From positions 1 through 64,000 of the forward strand of contig JAMDDV010000018.1 of assembly GCA_023488455.1 (NCBI GenBank): a DNA stretch of 64,000 nucleotides. The letters run 5' to 3'. A model generated the notes under the pieces. The model was given only the letters and a program-made list of their open reading frames with translations. It made no database searches and was not told where the DNA came from. Numbering within the stretch: the stretch's first letter is position 1; the number at the start of each line of letters is the position of its first letter. The translations under genes were made by a program, and so were the position numbers. Source of the stretch: Actinomycetota bacterium. GTDB taxonomy: Bacteria > Actinomycetota > Humimicrobiia > Hakubellales > JAMDDV01. This document shows positions 8,026 through 16,216 of the stretch, piece after piece.

Positions 8026-8948
8026 TTATTTACTACAAGTGTTGCTATCAGCGATATCGTGATCGAAAGATCGATGAGGATCATCCTTGCGCAGATTGCT
8101 TCAAGCGCTTTTTTATCATTGTATCTCTTTTTGGCCATGGCTATGGCATTTACGATTATAAAATCAATCGGTATTAAAGAGAAAACAGCAAGCCAGAGCA
8201 GTGACACGCCCGAAAAATAACTTAAAAAAAACGAAAGGTAGCTCGCTATTAGCAGCCAGAATGCCAAAACGCCCATCTTCTCCTTGCCAAACCTGACCAC
8301 AAGGTTCTTCTTGCCCATCGCTTTATCAGCAGCATAATCAGGAAACTCGTTTATGAGTATCACCAGAAATATGCTTATCGCAATAGGAACGGAGATCAGG
8401 CTTGCTGTCAAGTCAAACCTGCCGGTCTGAAGATAATATCCGGTATTGACGGTCAGCCAACCGTAACATATACCAATAAGCAGCTCGCCAATACCTCGAT
8501 ACGACCATTGGAAAGGCTTGGACGTGTAGAAAAAACCACAGAATACTCCAAAGACGCCCAGCAGTATCGTAAATGGGCCGGTTTTAAAAATGAAGTAGAC
8601 GGATAATCCGAGCGCTGCAGCAACAGCAAGAGCTACATACGTTGCGATGATTACGCTTTTCCTGGTAACCGCCCCGGTCTGGAGCACACGGCTGCCGCCG
8701 CTAAACTTATTGTAATCCTTATTTATCGAATCAACTTCAAAATCAAAATATTCCCCCGAGAAATAGGTCACCAGCATGATTAACAAAACCACCACTCCCG
8801 AGAGAACAGCTACGGGCCAATTAATCTGATAGCTCTGTGCCCATGCCAGGACGATTCCAAGTATGAATGGCATAATTCCAACGGAATGGAACGGTATGCG
8901 CGCAAGGCCAGTCCATGCTTTAAGTTGTACGTTAACAGAATAACTCAT
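8010..8948 (-). CDS. UbiA-family prenyltransferase (MenA-like)
   Basis: A 312-residue integral membrane protein with about eight to nine hydrophobic segments. The two Asp-rich motifs of the UbiA superfamily are visible: EYFDFEVD (residues 66-73) and NEFPDYAAD (200-208). They bind the Mg-diphosphate of the isoprenoid donor. The GGSRVLQTG segment and general layout are closest to 1,4-dihydroxy-2-naphthoate prenyltransferases (MenA) rather than heme O synthase, but the acceptor is not determined. No other menaquinone genes are in the window. It is the first gene of the pair with the radical SAM enzyme. Confidence 0.85.
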   Translation of the reverse strand: MSYSVNVQLKAWTGLARIPFHSVGIMPFILGIVLAWAQSYQINWPVAVLSGVVVLLIMLVTYFSGEYFDFEVDSINKDYNKFSGGSRVLQTGAVTRKSVIIATYVALAVAAALGLSVYFIFKTGPFTILLGVFGVFCGFFYTSKPFQWSYRGIGELLIGICYGWLTVNTGYYLQTGRFDLTASLISVPIAISIFLVILINEFPDYAADKAMGKKNLVVRFGKEKMGVLAFWLLIASYLSFFLSYFSGVSLLWLAVFSLIPIDFIIVNAIAMAKKRYNDKKALEAICARMILIDLSITISLIATLVVNKWVTI

Positions 8949-9046
8949 ATAGTTCTCGTCCTTATTTTTAGTTATAAAAATTGTGAATCATATTTAGAAA
9001 TCAATCAGCGGAAGTATAACAACTACAGCCAGAAAGTATCAAGATA

Positions 9047-9655
9047 CTATTCGGACATATATGTATTAAGATCTTTTTCAAATAAGTCATAAGCTGCAAT
9101 TAAATTATCCACTCTTGGCTTTATCAATGCAAAGTCAGTGGTTCTTACATCATGCAATATTAAAACACTCTCTTTAAGAAGGCTCCTTGCCCTAGCCACA
9201 AGTGCACCCTCGTTGCTGTCAGTGGGTTGAAGCCTTTCGAGCTCCATTGAATAATACTCAAAAGTATTATTAATTACTTTCTCCATATCCGCGTAATCTA
9301 CTTCATTTGCTAGAAACGATGCGGAGATGCTTAAGATAAAACTTGTCCTCATTCCTTTCTGAATATACCAGAGATGTAAATATAGCTCCCTTTTTGCTAT
9401 GTCAGAACGAGCCTTTGCAAAGGTATCGCTGGTGAAATTCAGCTCAGTGCTTAGCCTGTTAATTTCATCTTTCGCAGCACTCAATTCATTCTCAAGACTT
9501 CGTTTCTCGCTCGTCAGCAGGCTCAAATCCGCCATCAATTTATCGATCTCTTCTTGCTTTGCATTTTCAGCGGTTTTATATAAGCTAAAACCTACAGCAG
9601 AGGACACTATTATGACGCACAATATGAAGACCAAAACCCAATAAACTTTTTTCAT
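9047..9655 (-). CDS. Membrane-anchored coiled-coil protein, unknown function
   Basis: I do not recognise this 202-residue protein. It begins with a short basic segment and a hydrophobic stretch (about residues 4-26) that reads as an uncleaved signal anchor. A heptad-rich, charged region follows (about 30-85: EEIDKLMADLSLL, KRSLENELSAAKDEI), indicating a coiled coil. The remainder is predicted helical with no catalytic motif. An extracytoplasmic scaffold or sensor is possible. The neighbours (UbiA gene and alkyltransferase-like gene) give no functional clue. Confidence 0.7.
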   Translation of the reverse strand: MKKVYWVLVFILCVIIVSSAVGFSLYKTAENAKQEEIDKLMADLSLLTSEKRSLENELSAAKDEINRLSTELNFTSDTFAKARSDIAKRELYLHLWYIQKGMRTSFILSISASFLANEVDYADMEKVINNTFEYYSMELERLQPTDSNEGALVARARSLLKESVLILHDVRTTDFALIKPRVDNLIAAYDLFEKDLNTYMSE

Positions 9656-9687
9656 TTCACAAAATATACTGCCATGCCATCAAATAA

Positions 9688-10161
9688 CTACAATAGGGAT
9701 TTCTCAAAGTCAACGACCATGTAAGTTTTGCCTTTTTGTACTACCTTATGTCCCTCGCTCTCGAGCATTTTCCTTTGAACTTCTATTCCACCTGGATACT
9801 TTTCATTGATAACACCACCTGCTTTCAAAGTCCTCCAATAGGGAGTTATTTCTTCCTTACCCTCGACGGATGCTTCCTCAGCAGCATGTGCAGCAACCCA
9901 GGCAAAAATTCCCGTCGTCAGTGGACAACCAATCGTGGCACCGTGTTTTTTTGCCAGCTTCTCGCGAATCTGGTCCATCGTGATGAGCCTGCCAACCGGT
10001 ACACTTCTCATAATCTCATCCACTTCAATTGGTGCTGGAATTACAACCGTACCCGTACCCCACCTCTGGCTCATCTTTTCAGTGATCACTTCAATCTTTG
10101 GCAAGTCCTTGCCGTCATTCAATTTCTCCTGCCAGGACTTCTTGGCCTTATTATCGCTCAT
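9688..10161 (-). CDS. Alkyltransferase-like (ATL) MGMT-fold protein lacking the reactive cysteine
   Basis: The sequence matches the DNA-binding C-terminal domain of O6-alkylguanine-DNA alkyltransferases: helix-turn-helix region VGRLITMDQIREKLAKKHG, then a TPYWRTLKAGGVIN segment and the GGIEVQRKMLESEGH tail. In true MGMT the active-site motif is PCHR; here it is PYWR, so there is no acceptor cysteine. Such ATL proteins bind alkylated guanine and are thought to hand the lesion to nucleotide excision repair. The start is set at the ATG at 10159-10161, preceded by AGGAG, giving 157 residues; an in-frame start 57 bases upstream is less likely. Confidence 0.75.
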   Translation of the reverse strand: MSDNKAKKSWQEKLNDGKDLPKIEVITEKMSQRWGTGTVVIPAPIEVDEIMRSVPVGRLITMDQIREKLAKKHGATIGCPLTTGIFAWVAAHAAEEASVEGKEEITPYWRTLKAGGVINEKYPGGIEVQRKMLESEGHKVVQKGKTYMVVDFEKSLL

Positions 10162-10236
10162 CTCTACTCCTATTTTAATGAACACTGCCTGCAAACCAAA
10201 AGACTCTAAAGAATCCAATGATAAACTGAAATATTA

Positions 10237-11043
10237 CTAACTCAATACAACCTTTGAAACTTCTTTTGTCTCAACTACCTGCTTTGTGATCTTCAATTTC
10301 GCCAGGATGTAAAAAATAAAGCCAACTAAAAGAACAGGAATCCAGAATAATAGTGACGTGAGCAGCTCCATCGCAGAAAATAATATAATGGTGAGAATAA
10401 GAATAACTAGCAAATATATCCTACCGGCAACATTCTGCAACTGATTCTCCAGTCTGGAGCTAATTTCTGATCTAAGTTTTTCCTTTCCCTCCTGCCCAAG
10501 CTCCTCCCCGATCATTCCTTCTGCTGCTTTTGTTGATATTGTGATTATGAATCCAGGAAGTTTGAACACATCAATTTTGGTTATCTCCACATAACCAAAA
10601 TAAAAACTAAGGCAAACCATAATCACTAAAAAAATGACTAATATTGCTTTCCTATCCTGAAGAGGCTGAATCGAAAACCTGATCCTTTCCCTTAATTCTA
10701 CATTGACTCCTTTATCAAATATCATCAGTACAACTACATATACGACCGAGGTTATCAAAGTCGTATATCCGAACCTGTTCCAGAGTATAAAAAGCGCAAT
10801 TCCTGATAATACGTAGGAGATGATGGCCAGCCAGAACGGTCGCACAAGTACTGCTACTAGACATGCGGTCATAAATACAAGAGCAATTGCCAAAAGAATC
10901 CATAGAATTAGATAAAGATTAGCAAAGGAAAGATCAAAAAATGAAGCACCTTTCGCATAAACTTTTTGAAGCATAAAACCCATGTACCCGCTTACAGCAA
11001 TTAGTAAGATCATGAAAGTTATTGATTTAAGAAATTTTTTCAT
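10237..11043 (-). CDS. Polytopic membrane protein, unknown function
   Basis: A 268-residue protein, not recognised. About seven hydrophobic segments are visible: four in the first 110 residues, one near 130-150, and two at the C-terminus after a charged loop (about 165-210) rich in Glu and Lys that may be cytosolic or extracytoplasmic. No transporter or enzyme motif is seen. The ATG at 11041-11043 is chosen because GGGGAGGGA lies just upstream; an in-frame start five codons earlier would bury that ribosome binding site. Confidence 0.7.
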   Translation of the reverse strand: MKKFLKSITFMILLIAVSGYMGFMLQKVYAKGASFFDLSFANLYLILWILLAIALVFMTACLVAVLVRPFWLAIISYVLSGIALFILWNRFGYTTLITSVVYVVVLMIFDKGVNVELRERIRFSIQPLQDRKAILVIFLVIMVCLSFYFGYVEITKIDVFKLPGFIITISTKAAEGMIGEELGQEGKEKLRSEISSRLENQLQNVAGRIYLLVILILTIILFSAMELLTSLLFWIPVLLVGFIFYILAKLKITKQVVETKEVSKVVLS

Positions 11044-11111
11044 CTTCCCTCCCCTCAAAAAATTTCCACTAAAATAGCTCCCTTAATTTCATACAAAGCA
11101 TAACAAACCTG

Positions 11112-11510
11112 CTAAATTTTCAAATCTTCTTCGGGAAACATAGCATTAATAAATTTCTTTGCTTCTTCTAAATTTCGTCTAATATCATCACCGGTTAGAT
11201 CCAGTGTTCCAAGAGGAGGGTATCTGTCAGCGATGTAATATCCAGAAACGTGTTCACACAAATCCCGATAAATGTCCAAGCTGGAATCATATTCTATAGC
11301 TTCATCCAATAATGCATCAAGTTCGTGAATTTTCCTCAACTTCCATGAATGTTGCAACAGGAATGCTTTAAGATACCTTTCCAAAGATTGTTGAAGAAAG
11401 AAACCTGCTCCCTCAGCATCGTCTTTTTCCATCATATTATATATTCGAATCCAATCTTTCCTTGCAATTCTTATCCATTCAATTGATGAGGCGTATTTCT
11501 CCTTGTTCAT
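11112..11510 (-). CDS. HEPN-domain protein (partner of nucleotidyltransferase)
   Basis: A 132-residue all-helical HEPN protein. The FLQQSLERYLKAFLLQHSW region followed by a helix with RKIHELDALLDEA, and the later YYIADRYPPLG, are typical of the HEPN family encoded beside minimal nucleotidyltransferases. HEPN proteins of this arrangement often act as RNases or as toxins neutralised by their MNT partner. The gene overlaps the upstream nucleotidyltransferase by four bases (ATGA). The canonical RNase motif R-x4-6-H is not clearly present, so toxin activity is uncertain. Confidence 0.82.
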   Translation of the reverse strand: MNKEKYASSIEWIRIARKDWIRIYNMMEKDDAEGAGFFLQQSLERYLKAFLLQHSWKLRKIHELDALLDEAIEYDSSLDIYRDLCEHVSGYYIADRYPPLGTLDLTGDDIRRNLEEAKKFINAMFPEEDLKI

Positions 11511-11824
11511 AAATATAGACCTCTTTCTAAAATATCTGTTATGAATTGATCTCCGGATTTTTTTCTCTCCTCAATCTCCTGAGGTGTAAGTACAATGGGA
11601 GCTATAGGTAAGCCTTTTCTTAAATCCCTGATAAGACGTTTTACCGACGCCATTCTTTGAAAAAATTTCTCTTTTGATGGAGCAATGACCAATAAATCTA
11701 CATCGCTATCCTCCGTAGCTTCACCTATTGCATAAGATCCAAACAAAATAACATCTCCAGCGTTATATTTTTTCTTTAACCTATTTGCAATCTGATTTAG
11801 TCTATTTTTAAAATCTGATTCCAT
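11507..11824 (-). CDS. Minimal nucleotidyltransferase (MNT)
   Basis: A 105-residue protein of the polymerase beta-like nucleotidyltransferase fold. GSYAIGEATEDSDVDLLV (from residue 29) carries the GS...DxD active-site signature, with Gly29, Ser30, Asp41 and Asp43. Small MNTs paired with HEPN proteins form toxin-antitoxin modules in which the MNT can AMPylate the HEPN partner, as in MntA/HepT. Here MNT comes first and HEPN second, overlapping by four bases. The gene ends the intergenic space after pfkA, and its start ATG is at 11822-11824. Confidence 0.85.
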   Translation of the reverse strand: MESDFKNRLNQIANRLKKKYNAGDVILFGSYAIGEATEDSDVDLLVIAPSKEKFFQRMASVKRLIRDLRKGLPIAPIVLTPQEIEERKKSGDQFITDILERGLYL

Positions 11825-11839
11825 AATAATCGATTAACC

Positions 11840-12799
11840 TTAGATAGAGAGGATTTTGGCCAGTTCGTACATCTTTTTATTTATCTGATGCTTGCTCTTT
11901 GATGCCATGCTATAGTCGTTCAATACTATCTCCGTTTTTTGGATACCAACAAACCTGCCGTGAACTCCGCTAGCTAGGGCTTCTACTGCTGCACCGCCGA
12001 ATCGGCTCGCAAGGATTCTGTCCATTGCCGATGGAGATCCTCCTCTCTGGATGTGACCAAGCACTGTTACTTTCACATCCTTCTTGGTGACAAAACTTAT
12101 GCCTGCTGCCACATCGTAAGCCTTGGCAGCACCTTCTGCTACCAGGATTATTATGTGGTTTTTACCACGCTCAAAGCCCTTTACGATCGTATTGCACATA
12201 TCCTCGAAGTTGTATTCAATCTCTGGGATGAGTATGAAATCAGCACCACCAGCCAGCCCTGCATGCAGCGCGATCTCACCGGACAACCTCCCCATAACCT
12301 CCACGCAAAATATCCGCTCAAGCGACGAGGCAGTATCTCTTATTTTTGAAAGAGCCTCAATGATCGTATTAAGGCAGGTATCGAACCCTATTGAGTAATC
12401 AGTACCTGATATATCATTATCGATCGTCCCTGGAATTCCTACCGTCCTCATGCCAAGCTCCTCAAGCCTTGATGCGCCTCTGAATGAACCGTCTCCCCCA
12501 ATTATCACAAGGCCGTCTATGTTATTCTCCTTTAGAACCTGAACAGCTTTCTCCTGGCCTCTTGCCGTCAAAAACCGTTCCGACCTCGCAGTCTCTAAAA
12601 AAGTACCGCCCCTGTCTATTATCCCGCCGACGGATTGGGTATATAACTGGCAAAAATCTGCATCGATTATCCCATCAAACCCTTTTCGAAACCCAATTAC
12701 CTCCATTTTTCTATATATAGCGTTTCTGACCACAGAACGTATTGCTGCGTTCATGCCCGGAGCATCGCCCCCGCTTGTCATTAAACTGATCTTCTTCAT
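11840..12799 (-). CDS. pfkA: 6-phosphofructokinase (ATP-dependent type)
   Basis: Converts fructose 6-phosphate to the 1,6-bisphosphate in glycolysis. With the start at 12797-12799 the protein is 319 residues, the normal bacterial PfkA length (E. coli 320), and opens MKKISLMTSGGDAPGMNAAI. The nucleotide site GGDGSFRGA and the GIPGTIDNDI segment have glycines where PPi-dependent enzymes carry Asp and Lys, so ATP is the predicted donor. A GAAGG ribosome binding site precedes this ATG; a longer in-frame start would run into hisIE. It follows hisIE by 13 bases and is probably the last gene of the his operon, an unusual association. Confidence 0.93.
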   Translation of the reverse strand: MKKISLMTSGGDAPGMNAAIRSVVRNAIYRKMEVIGFRKGFDGIIDADFCQLYTQSVGGIIDRGGTFLETARSERFLTARGQEKAVQVLKENNIDGLVIIGGDGSFRGASRLEELGMRTVGIPGTIDNDISGTDYSIGFDTCLNTIIEALSKIRDTASSLERIFCVEVMGRLSGEIALHAGLAGGADFILIPEIEYNFEDMCNTIVKGFERGKNHIIILVAEGAAKAYDVAAGISFVTKKDVKVTVLGHIQRGGSPSAMDRILASRFGGAAVEALASGVHGRFVGIQKTEIVLNDYSMASKSKHQINKKMYELAKILSI

Positions 12800-12812
12800 G
12801 CTTACCTTCAAC

Positions 12813-13478
12813 CTAACCTTTCCTTCTCTTTTCAAGCTCATCAAGAACTGCTTCCAGCTCCAAATCCCTGGCAACAGCCATTACGATAACATGATAAAGG
12901 AGATCTGCAATCTCCAGTTTCAATCCATCCCTGTCTCTGTTCTTTGCTGCATCAACAACTTCATCTGCCTCTTCGGTGACCTTCTTACTGATCTTACCAA
13001 GACCCTTCTCGAATAATGATGTGGTGTAAGAGCCCGGCGGCATATTTTTCTTTCTTGATTTTATTACTTCCTCAAGACGTAGTAAAATAGCAGCTTTTTC
13101 TTCTCTTCCGGCAGCACCATCGCCAGAATCCAGATCGTCGTGCCTTATCTCGATCTTGATGTCGTCAAAGCATGTCATGTTGCCGGTATGACAGGCTACT
13201 CCCTCCTGCCTAACACCATAAAGCAGAGTGTCCCCATCACAATCAAGACTAATATTCATAACATGCTGAACGTTGCCAGAACTCTCACCCTTCATCCAGA
13301 AGTCGTTCCTGCTTCTTGAAAAATACCATGCAAATCCGCTCTGTGCTGTCCTTTTTATCGACTCAACATTTGAATAAGCAAGCATCAGGACCTGTCTACT
13401 GTTGATATCCTGGGTGATCGTGGGAACAAGACCATGCCCGTCAAATCTGATCCTTGCAATTAAGTCCTCTATTTTCAA
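12813..13478 (-). CDS. hisIE: Bifunctional phosphoribosyl-AMP cyclohydrolase / phosphoribosyl-ATP pyrophosphatase
   Basis: A 221-residue fusion performing the second and third steps of histidine synthesis. Residues 1 to about 115 are the HisI cyclohydrolase, with the metal site in [20 protein letters not shown] and GNMTCF. After a short Gly/Glu-rich linker, about 125-215 form the helical HisE pyrophosphohydrolase ([29 protein letters not shown]). The order IE is usual in bacteria. Its start overlaps the hisF stop by four bases. Translation of pfkA follows 13 bases after its stop. Confidence 0.95.
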   Translation of the reverse strand: MKIEDLIARIRFDGHGLVPTITQDINSRQVLMLAYSNVESIKRTAQSGFAWYFSRSRNDFWMKGESSGNVQHVMNISLDCDGDTLLYGVRQEGVACHTGNMTCFDDIKIEIRHDDLDSGDGAAGREEKAAILLRLEEVIKSRKKNMPPGSYTTSLFEKGLGKISKKVTEEADEVVDAAKNRDRDGLKLEIADLLYHVIVMAVARDLELEAVLDELEKRRKG

Positions 13479-14230
13479 AATCGCACCTCTATTCCCTTGC
13501 TTTTAAGGTATTCTTTTGCATGCCTTATGGTGTACGTGCCGTAGTGAAAAATGGACGCTACGAGCACGGCATCGGCTCCTGCCTTATTTATTACATCACT
13601 TAAATGTTCAAGTTCTCCCGCACCCCCCGATGCGATTACAGGGATATCCACATTGGATGTAATAGCGTATGTCAGGTCAAGATCATATCCGGCTTTCGTG
13701 CCGTCTCTATCCATGCTGGTGAGCAGGATTTCGCCAGCTCCCAGCTTCTTTCCCTTAACTGCCCATCTGACAGCATTAATACCGGTTGGGGTTCTGCCTC
13801 CATGAACGTATACTTCCCACCAGTTCCTGTTCTTCTTAGCATCGATCGCCAGGACCACGCACTGGCTTCCAAACATCATCGCAGCATCTTTAATAAGTTC
13901 AGGGTTTTTCACAGCCTGCGTATTCAGCGAAATCTTATCGGCACCAGCCTCAAGTATCTCTCTTATATCGTCAATGCTCGAAATACCACCGCCAACCGTA
14001 TATGGGATGAACACCTGTTCTGCTACCTGCGATGCAAGCTCAACTACCGTTCTGCGCCTATCCGATGATGCTGTTATATCAAGAAAAACAAGTTCATCAG
14101 CCCGTTCCACGTCATAAAACCTCGCTAACTCGACCGGGTCTCCTGCATCACGGATGCCAACAAAGTTAATTCCCTTGACCACTCTCCCCCTGTCAACATC
14201 CAGACAAGGAATTATCCTTTTTGCCGTCAT
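13475..14230 (-). CDS. hisF: Imidazole glycerol phosphate synthase subunit HisF
   Basis: The cyclase subunit of imidazole glycerol phosphate synthase, a TIM barrel that uses ammonia from HisH to form the imidazole ring and release AICAR. The 251 residues begin [20 protein letters not shown], with catalytic Asp11. The second catalytic Asp lies in [10 protein letters not shown] near residue 130. The half-barrel phosphate-binding glycines are present ([20 protein letters not shown]). It directly abuts hisA (no intergenic base) and overlaps hisIE by four bases. Confidence 0.97.
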   Translation of the reverse strand: MTAKRIIPCLDVDRGRVVKGINFVGIRDAGDPVELARFYDVERADELVFLDITASSDRRRTVVELASQVAEQVFIPYTVGGGISSIDDIREILEAGADKISLNTQAVKNPELIKDAAMMFGSQCVVLAIDAKKNRNWWEVYVHGGRTPTGINAVRWAVKGKKLGAGEILLTSMDRDGTKAGYDLDLTYAITSNVDIPVIASGGAGELEHLSDVINKAGADAVLVASIFHYGTYTIRHAKEYLKSKGIEVRF

Positions 14231-14956
14231 TTAACTGCTCAAGCTCCTCACTGCCTCATGGTAGTCGATCCTTGCCTCGTAGAATGCCTTCCCGATGATC
14301 ACTGATTCGATCCCGTATTCCTCAAGCGCCGCCAGCTCCTTCAGGTCGCTTAATTTTGATACCCCACCTGATGCAATTATCTTAATATTTGTGTTTTTCA
14401 AAACTTCCCTGTAAAGATCCGTGGCCGGACCGTTCATCATCCCATCCCTGGAGATATCCGTTATCAGTACCCTCTGCGCACCCATTCCCTCAATCTGCTT
14501 TATGAAATCAACCAGCGAGATGCCGCTGTCGTACTGCCAGCCCCTGATCATGACCATACCGTTTAACGAATCTGCCGAGATAACTACTCTGCTTGCATAT
14601 TTTTTCAGTGCTTTCTCAAGAAAAACCCTGTTTGAAATAGCACTCGTGCCAATAACCACCCTGCTGATCCCAACTGAAAAAAGCTCATCCATGTCGCGAA
14701 GTGTCCTGACACCTCCGCCATACTGAACGTGCACCGACACGATATTTGCAATGGAAACCACAAGGCCAAAGTTCACAAAATAGCCCTTCTTTGCTGCATC
14801 CAGATCTACTACATGGATCATCTGCGCGCCCTGCTTTTCCCAGTAGAGTGCAATCATTATCGGATCCGCGGAATATTCGACCTCTTTATCGAAGTTACCT
14901 TTCTCAAGGCGGACAAGCTTGCCACCTTTTATATCAATCGCAGGTATTACGAGCAT
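14231..14956 (-). CDS. hisA: ProFAR isomerase HisA
   Basis: Phosphoribosylformimino-5-aminoimidazole carboxamide ribotide isomerase, the fourth step of histidine synthesis. The 241-residue TIM barrel begins MLVIPAIDIKGGKLVRL with catalytic Asp8. The second catalytic Asp is in VLITDISRDGMM near residue 169. The paired phosphate sites VQYGGGVRT and IASGGVSKL are intact. It sits between hisH (52 bases upstream) and hisF (adjacent). In most actinobacteria HisA is the dual-function PriA also serving tryptophan synthesis; which type this is cannot be settled by eye. Confidence 0.95.
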   Translation of the reverse strand: MLVIPAIDIKGGKLVRLEKGNFDKEVEYSADPIMIALYWEKQGAQMIHVVDLDAAKKGYFVNFGLVVSIANIVSVHVQYGGGVRTLRDMDELFSVGISRVVIGTSAISNRVFLEKALKKYASRVVISADSLNGMVMIRGWQYDSGISLVDFIKQIEGMGAQRVLITDISRDGMMNGPATDLYREVLKNTNIKIIASGGVSKLSDLKELAALEEYGIESVIIGKAFYEARIDYHEAVRSLSS

Positions 14957-15008
14957 TTTCTCACTAATTTCTAATTACTTAGATTACCCAATGCGTCCAC
15001 CTTCCCGT

Positions 15009-15632
15009 TCACGCCTGTTTCTTTACCACGCCCAGGAAGTTGGACAACATTTTTAACCCCACATCACCGCTCTTCTCAGGATGAAACTGGACGGCGTAAC
15101 AGTTGTCCCTGACAATAGCTGATGCAAATGTAGTACCGTAGTCGCAGGTTGCTACTACGACATCCTTTTTCGTCGGTTCTCCTATATACGAATGCACATA
15201 ATAAAAATACGCCCCAGCTTCCATATCTATGAAAAGTGGGTTTTCGTTAATGGGCCTAGTCATCGCCCATCCAATATGCGGAACCTTTACGCAGTTAGGC
15301 AGCCTCATGACCTCTCCATCAAAATACCCAAGTCCACTTACGCCTAAAGACTCCTTGCTCCTCGAGAAAAGAAGCTGTAACCCAAGACATATTCCCAGAA
15401 AAGGCTTTGAGGACGTCAGCCAGTCACCTATGAAATCAAAAGCTCCCATCTCCTTCAGATTAGCAACCGCAGGACCAAATGCACCGACCCCGGGGAGAAC
15501 CAGCGCGGATAGATTTTTAAATGAGGAGCTATTACTGCATACTACTACTTCAGCACCGAGGTACTCAAACGCCTTTACCACGCTCCTGATGTTGCCCATC
15601 CTGTAATTAATGACGCCAATCCTCACGATCAT
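15009..15632 (-). CDS. hisH: Imidazole glycerol phosphate synthase subunit HisH
   Basis: The glutaminase subunit that feeds ammonia to HisF. The class I glutamine amidotransferase triad is visible: nucleophile Cys in FLGICLGLQLL and the His-x-Glu in VQFHPEKSG. The oxyanion region VLPGVGAFGP is normal. The start taken is the ATG at 15630-15632, which shares a base with the hisB stop; a TTG one codon upstream is the alternative. Length is about 207 residues, normal for HisH. It is encoded between hisB and hisA. Confidence 0.95.
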   Translation of the reverse strand: MIVRIGVINYRMGNIRSVVKAFEYLGAEVVVCSNSSSFKNLSALVLPGVGAFGPAVANLKEMGAFDFIGDWLTSSKPFLGICLGLQLLFSRSKESLGVSGLGYFDGEVMRLPNCVKVPHIGWAMTRPINENPLFIDMEAGAYFYYVHSYIGEPTKKDVVVATCDYGTTFASAIVRDNCYAVQFHPEKSGDVGLKMLSNFLGVVKKQA

Positions 15633-16216
15633 CAATCCATTTTCCCCTTGGATGAAGGAATGCCTTTTTCGCGCTCATCAAAACTTACAGCCTGACGCAG
15701 CGCCCTTCCAAGTGCTTTGAAAATTGACTCAATACAGTGATGAGGATCATCACCGTAAAGAACCGTGATATGTATGTTTGCACCAAGCGAAGTTGCCAGC
15801 GCGGTGAAGAAGTTTTTATATAGTTCAAGCTCCTTTCTGGCATCTTTTCCAACTCTCATTTTGTAGACCAGATAAGGCCTCCCACCTATGTCAACTGCTA
15901 TCCTGCAGAGCGACTCATCCATCGGCAGGATAAAAAATCCATATCTTCTTATCCCAGCTTTATCGCCAAGCGCATTTTTAATCGCCTGGCCAAGACAGAT
16001 GCCGACATCCTCAATCAAGTGGTGACTGTCAACCTCAACATCTCCATTTGCAGTGATACTCAGATCAAATAGAGCATGTTTTGCCAGCAGCTCAAGCATA
16101 TGATTGAAAAATCCGATCGGTGTGTCTATTCTATAGCCAGCGGCCCCATCCAGATTCAATTCAATATTAATATTCGTCTCTGTAGTGCTCCTTTTTATTT
16201 CAGATTCCCTGTTCAA
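15632..16216 (-). CDS. hisB: Imidazoleglycerol-phosphate dehydratase
   Basis: HisB removes water from imidazole glycerol phosphate, the sixth step of histidine synthesis. The 194-residue monofunctional protein has the Mn-binding histidine clusters: FFNHMLELLAKHALFD, DVEVDSHHLIEDVGI and the late DDPHHCIESIFKALGRALR. There is no fused HisN phosphatase domain, unlike the E. coli enzyme. It overlaps hisC by four bases upstream and is coupled to hisH downstream. Confidence 0.96.
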   Translation of the reverse strand: MNRESEIKRSTTETNINIELNLDGAAGYRIDTPIGFFNHMLELLAKHALFDLSITANGDVEVDSHHLIEDVGICLGQAIKNALGDKAGIRRYGFFILPMDESLCRIAVDIGGRPYLVYKMRVGKDARKELELYKNFFTALATSLGANIHITVLYGDDPHHCIESIFKALGRALRQAVSFDEREKGIPSSKGKMD

